Notes under the pieces: model-generated
The model's database searches: none
The model's input: only the letters and a program-made list of their open reading frames with translations
Told to the model about the DNA's origin: nothing
Translations under genes and position numbers: made by a program
Part shown: positions 52,632-60,560 of the stretch, one piece after another
Position numbering within the stretch: position 1 is the stretch's first letter
How the letters are laid out: the number at the start of each line of letters is the position of its first letter
NCBI GenBank assembly: GCA_964643965.1
Contig: CAZXVH010000001.1
Span: 62,001 to 126,000 of the forward strand
Length of the DNA stretch: 64,000 nucleotides
From: GCA-2746795 sp964643965
GTDB taxonomy: Bacteria > Chloroflexota > Anaerolineae > Promineifilales > Promineifilaceae
Direction of reading: 5' to 3'

Positions 52632-52904
52632 ATGACAACAAATCTTTTAGAAAACCTCATTGTAATCGATCCAAAACGACACAAAGGACGTCCCGTTATT
52701 GCTGGAACTGGGGTGACGGTACGCACCGTTGTAGGACATTACAAACTTGGGCTATCCGCAGAAGAAATCGCTGATGATATGAATATCTCGCTGGCTGGGG
52801 TTTATGCCGCATTGGCATATTATCATGCTAACACACCAGAAATCGAAGCAGACATCACAGCTAACACGGAAGCCCCAGTCATGACTGAGTTTGCCCATGG
52901 CTGA
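52632..52904 (+). CDS. DUF433 antitoxin
   Basis: A 90-residue DUF433 protein. IDPKRHKGRPVIAGTGVTVRTVVGHYKLGLSAEEIADDM is the full family signature, a helix-turn-helix related to VapB-type antitoxins. AGGAGT is well placed. It overlaps the following DUF5615 gene by eight bases (ATGGCTGA). It is intact while that partner is frameshifted. Confidence 0.87.
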   Translation: MTTNLLENLIVIDPKRHKGRPVIAGTGVTVRTVVGHYKLGLSAEEIADDMNISLAGVYAALAYYHANTPEIEADITANTEAPVMTEFAHG

Positions 52905-53255
52905 TCTTATTCGCCTTTACCTGGATGAAGACACAATTAGTCGCGCCCTCATCCGCTCCTTACGTGCCAGACAAGTTGATCTACTCACCGCTCAAGAAAC
53001 CAATCATTAGGCATGTCTGATGAGGCACAACTTCACTTTGCCGCACAAGAAAAACGCACTTTATTCACATTCAATACCCGTGATTTTGTGCAATTGCATC
53101 AAAGTTATTTGCGAGAAAACAAGCACCATGCCGGCATTATCGTTTCTGACCAACTTCAAGTTGGACTGTTGACCAAACGTCTCCTCAAATTACTCGATGC
53201 AAAAACTGCACCTGATATGCAAGATTGGTTGGAATTCTTGAGCAACTGGCGGTAG
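52897..53255 (+). pseudogene. DUF5615 PIN-like toxin broken by a frameshift
   Basis: The ATG at 52897 gives IRLYLDEDTISRALIRSLRA, then VDLLTAQETNH and a stop at 53008. The remainder continues in another frame from 53013: MSDEAQLHFAAQEKRTLFTFNTRDFVQLH, then a normal C-terminus. The two halves are the DUF5615 PIN-like fold with its acidic residues (LDED and NTRDF). Adding one T in CATTAGGC would join them, so a one-base deletion near 53005-53010 is likely. The partner antitoxin is intact. Confidence 0.8.
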
Positions 53256-53477
53256 CAACGTTATCCGTTTTCTGTTCTCAGAAGGCTGGCAAGCAAGTGC
53301 CTAATCTTTGATTTTCAATCTTTGGGCAATAACGGCCGTTTTTCAATGGAAGGAAACTAAAGTTTTTTCTCCGCTAACTGAATAAACGCTTCCGCCCCTT
53401 CCTTTCTGCTCCCCGTTTCTGCTTTCTGCCTTTGTCGGACTGTTGAGGTAAAATGGAAGGCTTGGAAGAGGCTGAAA

Positions 53478-54014
53478 ATGATGCAAAACATTGGTCAAAT
53501 CACGCTGGAAGATCAGCCGGAATGGCTGAAAATTGTGATGCCCATTCGGCGCAACTGGCTGCTGCTGCTGCTGTTTTCTGCGGCGCTGCTGGTGTGGCTG
53601 CTGTTTCTGGGGGGCATGGTGCTGTTCTTGATCCGAGATGTGATGATGGCCGGGGAGCGCTTTACCTTTGCTTTTTCTATCATCCTGCTCATCTGGGTGG
53701 CAATCTGGTTGTGGTTGGGTAAGCTGGTTTGGCAGCGCTGGCAGTATTATGCTGCTGGCCGGGAGATCATGTTCATCAACAAGGATCGCCTCATTTTGCG
53801 CCGGCCCGTCACCATTTGGGGCTTAACAGACGCCTTTGATATGGCCTATGTGCAGCCGTTTTACCGGAGTGACAAGCATCATTGCCCCACCTTTGATTAT
53901 GGCAGCCAAAAGATTTACTTTGGCGTCGATTTAACTGAGAGCGAGGGCGCCCAGTTGGTTAAAACGTTGAACACCCTCTACTTTCGCGGTTATGACCCCG
54001 AGGATGACGAATAG
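53478..54014 (+). CDS. Two-helix membrane protein with a PH-like tail
   Basis: A 178-residue protein. Two hydrophobic helices (WLLLLLFSAALLVWLLFLGG, then FAFSIILLIWVAIWLWLGKLV) are followed by a beta-rich cytoplasmic domain (REIMFINKDRLILRRPVTIWG, ending FGVDLTESEGAQLVKTL). This layout resembles small bacterial PH-domain membrane proteins. GGAAGAGG precedes the start. The cyclase-AAA gene begins 20 bases after its stop, so the two may be co-transcribed. Confidence 0.65.
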   Translation: MMQNIGQITLEDQPEWLKIVMPIRRNWLLLLLFSAALLVWLLFLGGMVLFLIRDVMMAGERFTFAFSIILLIWVAIWLWLGKLVWQRWQYYAAGREIMFINKDRLILRRPVTIWGLTDAFDMAYVQPFYRSDKHHCPTFDYGSQKIYFGVDLTESEGAQLVKTLNTLYFRGYDPEDDE

Positions 54015-54034
54015 CCACCTCTTTTAGTTACCCC

Positions 54035-57000
54035 ATGAACAGAATTGAGATCGCCCGCCGCTTTGCCGCTTATATTCCCGTGACCCTGGCCCGCCAGATC
54101 ATGGAAGTGGGGCTGCCGGAACCGGGTATACCGCACCCCTTTGCCGCCGCCACCCTGTTCTCCGACATTTCTGGTTTTACACACATGTCGGAGGAGTTGG
54201 CGTCTGACGGGCCGCGTGGCGCGGAAGAACTCAACCGGGTACTGTTGACCACCTTTACGGCCATGATCGATCTGATTCATGAGATGGGCGGCGCGGTCAG
54301 TCATTTTTATGGGGATGCCATGTCGGTCTATTTTCCCGAGACGGAAGAGCAGGATGCGGCGCAGCGGGCGTTGGCCTGCGCCCAGACGATGCAATTGTTG
54401 ATGGCCGCCAGTTTTAGCCGGGCGGTGACGAACCGGCCGCCAGGCAAAGAGCCTATTTTCCCGCTGACGATCAAAATTGGCGTGGGTTACGGCCGTTGTC
54501 AGGAAATTGTGGTGGGGGATGCAGCCAAGAATTTGGAGTTTGTGCTGACGGGAACGGCCGTTGATGAAGCCGCCGCCGCCGAGAGAAAAGCACAGGCAGG
54601 GGAAGTAGTCGCCAGCGCCCAGGTTTTGCGCCGGGCGGAGCTGCCAGCCGCCCCGGAATCAGGGCAGTTCCGGGTTGTCAGGGAACCTGTTCCCGCGCCC
54701 GTTTCCCGGTCTATTTTGGATTGGTCTCTGTATGATGAGACAGCGCTGATGTACCTGGAGTCGGCGGCGGCCGTTTTTATCCCGGAAGCCATCGGGCAGC
54801 GTTTAACCGAGGGCGGCAGCGGCGAGATTGCTGAACACCGGCCGGTGACGAGCCTCTTTGTCGATTTTGCCTTTGTGAGGGATGGGGATGAGCAGTCTGA
54901 TGTGGCAACGGCCGTTCAAGGAATTCTGCTGCATGATTATTTTCTCTGGGCCGGTAAAATCGTGGCCCGTTTTAGCGCAGAAAACGCCCGCATCAACCGC
55001 CTCCTCACCGGTGACAAGGGCAACCAACTGCACATCATCTTTGGCGCGCCGGTGGCCCCGGACGCGCCAGAGCAGGCCATCCGCTGCGCCCTGGCTTTGC
55101 TGCGCGAAAAACCGGCCTATATCGCCTCCCAGCGCATCGGCCTGGCGGCGGGCAAGGTGTTTGCCGGGCCGGTTGGCTCTAGCGCCCGGCGCGAGTACAC
55201 GGTGGTGGGGGATATGGTCAACTTGTCAGCGCGGCTGGCCCAGGCTTGCCCGGACGACTGCATTCTCACCAACCATATCACCGCCGGCCGCGTGGCAAAC
55301 TGGATTGAATTTGAAGTGCTGCCGCCCATTGCCTTAAAGGGCAAACAAGAGGCGGTGACGCCCTATCGACCCATCGGCGAACGCACCAGGCTGACCCAAT
55401 TGCAAGTTTATTTTAACCAGGGAAAACGGCCGTTAGTAGGCCGAGAGTCAGAATTAGATTTACTTCTGGGTGGCATGGATGCGGCGCTGCACCATGTCGG
55501 TGGCATCGCCGCCATCTTGGGCGCGGTAGGCGTCGGTAAAACCCGCTTGTTGGCGGAAGGCATCCACTATTGGTTAGAGGCAGGCGGCGCCGGCCTGGTC
55601 GGCATAGCCCAGCAGCATACCGCCGATGTGCCTTACGCCCCCTGGTTGAGTATTTTCCGCGACTTTTTTAATCTGCGTGTTGATATCAGTTTGGCGGTGC
55701 AGGCGGAACAGGTGGCGGCTCAAACCAAAGCTTTGCTGCCAGATGTGGGTGACGATGTGGCTTTATGGGGCGAAGTCTTGGGGCTGCCTGTTCCCGGTCA
55801 AGAACAACTGGCGCATATGTCGGCCGAGGTGCGGCACGCTCGCTTTATGGCATTGGCGCGACGCTGTTTCATCGCCTTTAGTGAGCGCACCCCCTTACTC
55901 ATCATTTTGGAAGACACACACTGGGCGGATCAATCCAGCCTGGCCCTTTTAGATGAAGTCACCAAAGGCATTGAAGATCACCGCCTCTTTTTTGCCGTCA
56001 CCTTTCGGCTCGTCGATGATCTGACGGTAGAGATGTTGGACCGTCCTGCTTGTGTGCCTATTTTGCTCTCCGATCTGCCGCCGAACCATGCCCGAGACTT
56101 GTTGTTACACCTGGTCGGCGCCGAGCGCTTACCCCTGGCGGTGGAGCAGCATCTGGGGCTGCGAGACCGGGAAGGGGGAGACAGCCCGGTCAGCCCGCTG
56201 TTTCTGGAAGAGTCAGTGAATGTGCTGTTCAGCGCCGGCATTTTAGAGCGAAATGGTTCCCTGCGGGTGCATGAGGAGCGACTCCAGGAATTGCAAATCC
56301 CGGATACGATTCATGGGCTGCTGCTGGCGCGATTAGATCGGCTGCCGCCGGCCGGCCGGGACTTACTGCAAGTGGCTTCGGTGATTGGGCGGCAGTTTGC
56401 CTTAGAGCCGCTGTTTAACATTGCCCAGAGCGCCTCCACACAGCAAGTTTCCCAGTTGATGGAAGCGATGTCGGCTGAAGACATCACTCGCCTGGTAACC
56501 ACGGATCCGGAGTGGATTTATCTGTTCCAACACGCGCTCACGCATGAAGTGGCCTATGAAAGTTTGCCCTATGCCCGGCGTCAGGCGCTGCACCACGCCC
56601 TGGCCGATTGGCTGGTGGTTCAACACAGGGACAATTTACGGTCATACTACCCCATCCTGGCTTACCATTACAGCCAGGCGGATAACCATGAGGCGGGTTT
56701 AAAGTATGCCCTGGGCGCGGGTCTGGATGCCCGAGATTTGTTCTCGAATCAAGAGGCGTTGGGCTTTTTTAACCTGGCGGAGAAACATTTGTTGGCCTTG
56801 GGCGAGGAAGAGAATTGGGAAACGGCCGTTGAGCTTTATCTGGCTCGTGGAGAAGTTTTGATTTTAACAGGAGATTTCAATAAAGCTGTAGTCGATGCGG
56901 AAATAAGTTTAGCGCTTGCAGAAAAAAATCTTGTTCCGCAACAACAAGCACAAGCTTTGAATTTGCTTGCAGAGATAAAATATCGACAATCGAATCACGA

Positions 57001-58156
57001 AGAAGCCAGGGCTTTTGCTCAAATGGTAGTTGAGCATTTATCGGAACAAATATCTATAGACCAAATGGCTCGATCCTATCGTTGGTTAGGTAAGTCAGCT
57101 GCAATCCTTCTCGATTATGAACTTGCTCTTAACTATTTCCGTAAAGCAGAGAAGATTTGTTTGGAGACAAATGATCGAAAGCAACTAGCCAGTGTTTTAG
57201 AGAGTTTGGCTTTTATTTATTATGAACAACGTGATCTAGAAGCTGCCTTAGATGCGATGGAACGTAGTTTAGTCATTTTTGAACATATAAGTTTAGTGCC
57301 TTACATCGTTTCATGTCTGAACAATATTGCTTTGATTCAATTCAAACTAGGCATGGCAGAAGATTCTTTAAAAACTTACGATAAAGCAGTAGATTTATTG
57401 CAAGGGGCGAGCCGTAATATTTTGGCTCACGTTTGGGCGAATAGAGGTGCGTTACTTGCATATCTGGGCTATTTCTCTGAATCCCAAAATGATTTTGAAG
57501 CCGCTTTTTCTCATTTTGATGATGTCGGAGATTCGTATGGTCTTGTGGAAACCTTGTTAGCTTGGGGATATGAGTATTATGCGCCGCTCAAAAAATGGAC
57601 ATTAGCACAAGATTGTTATGAGCAAGCGGAGCAATATATTGAGGAAAACCCGGAATTTTTTTATGAAGCAAAAGTACGTTTATTATTTGCATATGGACAA
57701 CTATCTTTAGAAAGGAACGATTTTTATAAATCAATATCTGTGCTTGAGGAAGCGGAGAAATTGGCTAAAGATAAATCTTTGAAATGGTGGTTATCAGCAA
57801 TCGAATTTTATGTTGGATGTTTTTTGACAACCCAAGGGGAAATGGCACAGGCTAAAATTAGGCTGATGAATGTTTTAGCATTGATTGAAACAGGTGCAAA
57901 TCCTGATTATTTGCCTTTAGCGCTTAGGGAATTGTCTAAAATTGAGATGGATAATCGCAAAAAGATAGATTATGTTTTGAGGTGTGGCGAAGCGGTGATG
58001 AGAAGAGGGCGTTATGGGGATAGAGTCGAATGTTTGGAATATGTAAGCAGTGTATTAAATGATATGAATCATGAAAAAGCCGATGAATATCTGAACATTA
58101 TAAATACTTTACATCAGGATCAAAAAAGGATAACAGAACGTTATCCTTTTAGTTAA
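54035..58156 (+). CDS. Class III cyclase / AAA ATPase / TPR regulator
   Basis: A 1373-residue multidomain signalling protein. The first class III nucleotide cyclase domain (about 35-215) has metal aspartates D44 in FSDISGF and D94 in FYGDAM. The second (about 265-450; YTVVGDMVNLSARLAQ is typical) is more degenerate. An AAA/MalT-like ATPase follows, with Walker A GAVGVGKTR near 500 and LIILEDTHWADQSS near 620, then a helical arm. From about residue 900, tetratricopeptide repeats fill the rest. The DNA changes at about 56,850 from GC-rich with AACGGCCGTT to AT-rich without it, so residues from about 940 appear to have another origin. Confidence 0.85.
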   Translation: MNRIEIARRFAAYIPVTLARQIMEVGLPEPGIPHPFAAATLFSDISGFTHMSEELASDGPRGAEELNRVLLTTFTAMIDLIHEMGGAVSHFYGDAMSVYFPETEEQDAAQRALACAQTMQLLMAASFSRAVTNRPPGKEPIFPLTIKIGVGYGRCQEIVVGDAAKNLEFVLTGTAVDEAAAAERKAQAGEVVASAQVLRRAELPAAPESGQFRVVREPVPAPVSRSILDWSLYDETALMYLESAAAVFIPEAIGQRLTEGGSGEIAEHRPVTSLFVDFAFVRDGDEQSDVATAVQGILLHDYFLWAGKIVARFSAENARINRLLTGDKGNQLHIIFGAPVAPDAPEQAIRCALALLREKPAYIASQRIGLAAGKVFAGPVGSSARREYTVVGDMVNLSARLAQACPDDCILTNHITAGRVANWIEFEVLPPIALKGKQEAVTPYRPIGERTRLTQLQVYFNQGKRPLVGRESELDLLLGGMDAALHHVGGIAAILGAVGVGKTRLLAEGIHYWLEAGGAGLVGIAQQHTADVPYAPWLSIFRDFFNLRVDISLAVQAEQVAAQTKALLPDVGDDVALWGEVLGLPVPGQEQLAHMSAEVRHARFMALARRCFIAFSERTPLLIILEDTHWADQSSLALLDEVTKGIEDHRLFFAVTFRLVDDLTVEMLDRPACVPILLSDLPPNHARDLLLHLVGAERLPLAVEQHLGLRDREGGDSPVSPLFLEESVNVLFSAGILERNGSLRVHEERLQELQIPDTIHGLLLARLDRLPPAGRDLLQVASVIGRQFALEPLFNIAQSASTQQVSQLMEAMSAEDITRLVTTDPEWIYLFQHALTHEVAYESLPYARRQALHHALADWLVVQHRDNLRSYYPILAYHYSQADNHEAGLKYALGAGLDARDLFSNQEALGFFNLAEKHLLALGEEENWETAVELYLARGEVLILTGDFNKAVVDAEISLALAEKNLVPQQQAQALNLLAEIKYRQSNHEEARAFAQMVVEHLSEQISIDQMARSYRWLGKSAAILLDYELALNYFRKAEKICLETNDRKQLASVLESLAFIYYEQRDLEAALDAMERSLVIFEHISLVPYIVSCLNNIALIQFKLGMAEDSLKTYDKAVDLLQGASRNILAHVWANRGALLAYLGYFSESQNDFEAAFSHFDDVGDSYGLVETLLAWGYEYYAPLKKWTLAQDCYEQAEQYIEENPEFFYEAKVRLLFAYGQLSLERNDFYKSISVLEEAEKLAKDKSLKWWLSAIEFYVGCFLTTQGEMAQAKIRLMNVLALIETGANPDYLPLALRELSKIEMDNRKKIDYVLRCGEAVMRRGRYGDRVECLEYVSSVLNDMNHEKADEYLNIINTLHQDQKRITERYPFS

Positions 58157-58177
58157 CTGCTTGTCTAAAATAAATTT

Positions 58178-58396
58178 TTAGCCACCCGTATGTATCCAGC
58201 CTTTTGTTGTTCTATCTCCCAGGCCACCAGCGAATTCATCAAAGGTTTCTTCGGTGAGTCCTTCTAGAATTTTACGCTCTTCATCGCTGAGTTTGTAACC
58301 TTTTAAGGCTTTATCGGGATCTGTTAACAGTAGGTTGCGGAATTTTTCATCGCTTACGGCGCGGTCGGTAATTTCTTTTAAGGCTGTGTCTGACAT
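58178..58396 (-). CDS. RiPP-precursor-like peptide with Gly-Gly motif
   Basis: A 72-residue peptide with CAGGAG well placed upstream of the ATG. Residues 1 to about 55 (ITDRAVSDEKFRNLLLTDPD, then KLSDEERKILEGLTEETFDE) resemble leader regions of the nitrile-hydratase-like/Os1348 class. FAGG at 55-58 is a typical peptidase cleavage site. The remaining 14 residues, LGDRTTKGWIHTGG, would be the core. No modification enzyme, protease-transporter or radical SAM gene is in the window. It is convergent with the AT-rich end of the cyclase gene and shares its composition. It could also be an intracellular regulatory peptide. Confidence 0.5.
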   Translation of the reverse strand: MSDTALKEITDRAVSDEKFRNLLLTDPDKALKGYKLSDEERKILEGLTEETFDEFAGGLGDRTTKGWIHTGG

Positions 58397-58757
58397 GTTT
58401 CACTCCTGTGTTTTAAAATAAAGACAATCATTCTTTTCAGTATGAAAGCTTTGCTTGCATTTGTCAAGATTTTTAGAATACCCGCAAAACCTTGACGGCC
58501 GGAATCATATCACAAGTTTGCTTTTCTGAAAGGCTTACGTTAAGCTTTTTGCATGTTTTTTGAAATTGGGTTCACGCAACAGATGATTCGCTCGGATTTT
58601 TTGGGCTGTGTTGAGGCATGTCTCTTAAACGCGCCTCCATTCTGATTTTTATGTAAAGTAAAATCGTGGATAATTTGAAGCCGAGGCGCACCTGCCCCGG
58701 CTTTTTGGTTTTAAAGTGGCGGGTGGCAAGTGGTGGGTGACAAGTGGAGAGAATGAG
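58397..58757. other. Gene-free stretch before the ABC-F gene
   Basis: A 361-base gap. It contains a possible weak terminator (AGCCG near 58679 facing CGGCT followed by T residues at about 58698-58705). It then holds an imperfect heptamer array of AGTGGCG/GGTGGCA/AGTGGTG units (58717-58748) immediately before the ribosome site of the next gene. No gene is visible. Confidence 0.5.
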
Positions 58758-60395
58758 ATGGCAGAAATTGTGGTAAACCTGGATAAAGTGACGGTGAGTC
58801 TGGCGGGCAAGGTGATCTTTGCGGAGCTGGATTGGGAACTGCAAAGGGGGCAGCGGGTGGGGTTGGTCGGTCCGAATGGGGCGGGTAAATCGACGCTGTT
58901 TAAGTTGATCACGGGTGAACTGCCGCTGGACGATGGCAATGTGTTCCGGCAAACGGGTTTGCACATGGCGCGTTTGCCGCAGGAGCCAACACTTCCCCCT
59001 GGGAAAACGGTGCTGGCTGAGGCCATAACGGCCGTTCCCACCATCGCCGCCCTGGAACAACAACTGGCCGACCTGGAAGCCCGCATGGGTGAACCGGCCG
59101 TCTACGAAGACGCCGATAAACTGACAAAAGTAATGATGCAGCATGAAAAAGTAACGGTGGCCTTTGAGCAAATCGACGGACCGCGTTACGCCAGCCGCGT
59201 GAAAGATACGTTGGCCCGGCTCGGGTTTTCGGAAGAAAAATGGCAAATGCTGACCGACCACTTGAGCGGCGGCCAGAAAAAGCTGGTGATGCTGGCCAAG
59301 TTGGTGGTGCAGAAACCGGATCTGCTGCTGTTGGATGAGCCGGACAATCATTTAGACCTGGCATCGAAACGCCGCCTGGAGAAACTGATCGTCAGCTATG
59401 ATGGCTGTGTGGCCCTGGTCTCCCACGACCGCTATTTGCTGGACGAGGTGGCGACCCATATTGCGGAATTGGAAAACGGCCGTTTGACCCTCTATCTCGG
59501 TAATTACACCGCTTACGCCAATGAGCGGGCAATCCGGCGGCTGCGCCAGCAGCAGTTGTACAGCGCCCAGCAGAAAGAGATCGCCAAAATCGAAGCGGCC
59601 ATCAAACGCTTTGAACTATGGGCGTCGCTGGTAGTCAATGAACGCCATATCCGCCAGGCGCGGCACCGGCAAAAGATGTTAGACAATATGGACAAAGTGG
59701 AAAAGGTGAGCGAAACGCGGCGTATGTCGCTGAATCTGGAGGGCTGGCAGGGCAGCAAAAAGACGGTGGAACTGGTGGACGTGGGCAAGGTGTTTGACAA
59801 TGGCTACGCCTTGTACAGCGGTTTGAATATGACGATGTGGCATGGCGAACGGGTGGGGCTGGTGGGGCCAAACGGGGCGGGCAAATCGATGCTGTTTAAG
59901 CTGCTGCTGGCCCCAGAGTTGGCCACATCCGGGCAGATCAAGATTGGCCCAGGCTGCAAGATTGGTTATTATGCCCAGGAGCAGGAGACGCTAGATTATG
60001 CTCAGACGCCCATTGAGGCCATTCGTTATGCCGCGCCGGTCAGCCGGGAAACGGCCGTTGCCTTTCTGCACCGTTTTCTCTTTTCCTACGACCAGGTGCA
60101 GGCTCCCATTGCCAATCTGAGTGGCGGCGAACGCAGCCGCTTGCAGTTGGCCAGGCTGGTTTTGGAAAAGCCCAATCTGCTCATCCTCGACGAACCGACC
60201 AATAATCTGGATATTACTTCCATCGAAGTATTAGAGGAGACATTGGCGGAATTTGTTGGAGCAGTCCTGGTGATCTCCCATGACCGCTACTTTTTGGACA
60301 GGGTGGTGGATCGCATTGTGGAATTGCGGGATGGCGTCTTGACGGAATTCAGCGGCGGCTATACGGACTATTTGGTGGAAACGGCAGCGGGCTGA
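58758..60395 (+). CDS. ABC-F family ATPase
   Basis: A 545-residue soluble protein with two ABC ATPase domains and no membrane segment, as in ribosome-associated ABC-F factors. Walker A motifs are GPNGAGKST (about 36-44) and GPNGAGKSM in the second half. Signatures are LSGGQKKLVML and LSGGERSRLQL, and Walker B motifs are LLLLDEPDNHLD and LLILDEPTNNLD. The charged linker between the domains (the P-site tRNA interaction motif) is about 80 residues. The start at 58758 has GGAG eight bases upstream. Earlier in-frame codons lie in a heptamer repeat. It may rescue stalled ribosomes or give antibiotic resistance; which cannot be told here. Confidence 0.9.
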   Translation: MAEIVVNLDKVTVSLAGKVIFAELDWELQRGQRVGLVGPNGAGKSTLFKLITGELPLDDGNVFRQTGLHMARLPQEPTLPPGKTVLAEAITAVPTIAALEQQLADLEARMGEPAVYEDADKLTKVMMQHEKVTVAFEQIDGPRYASRVKDTLARLGFSEEKWQMLTDHLSGGQKKLVMLAKLVVQKPDLLLLDEPDNHLDLASKRRLEKLIVSYDGCVALVSHDRYLLDEVATHIAELENGRLTLYLGNYTAYANERAIRRLRQQQLYSAQQKEIAKIEAAIKRFELWASLVVNERHIRQARHRQKMLDNMDKVEKVSETRRMSLNLEGWQGSKKTVELVDVGKVFDNGYALYSGLNMTMWHGERVGLVGPNGAGKSMLFKLLLAPELATSGQIKIGPGCKIGYYAQEQETLDYAQTPIEAIRYAAPVSRETAVAFLHRFLFSYDQVQAPIANLSGGERSRLQLARLVLEKPNLLILDEPTNNLDITSIEVLEETLAEFVGAVLVISHDRYFLDRVVDRIVELRDGVLTEFSGGYTDYLVETAAG

Positions 60396-60477
60396 GGCGT
60401 TCCTATCACGCTGCCACTTGGCCATAGCAGCTACGCCGATACCAAAAATTAATACAAAAAGAGACAAAGAAACAAAG

Positions 60478-60506
60478 AAAAAGGGGATCGTGATGACCCC
60501 CTTTTT
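60478..60506. terminator. Bidirectional terminator, with adjacent second hairpin
   Basis: AAAAAGGGG (60478-60486) pairs with CCCCTTTTT (60498-60506) between convergent genes. A second strong hairpin follows at 60519-60551 (AGCTTGGGG with CCCCAAGCT, plus an inner AATCT/AGATT stem). Confidence 0.8.
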
Positions 60507-60560
60507 GTAATGACGGTGAGCTTGGGGAAATCTTCAAGATTGCCCCAAGCTGGAATCGGT

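Noticed and set aside
51858..53255. The frameshifts as simple sequencing errors.
   Set aside because: They fall only in toxin- or nuclease-type genes while the long housekeeping genes in the window are all intact. Raw reads would still be needed to be certain.
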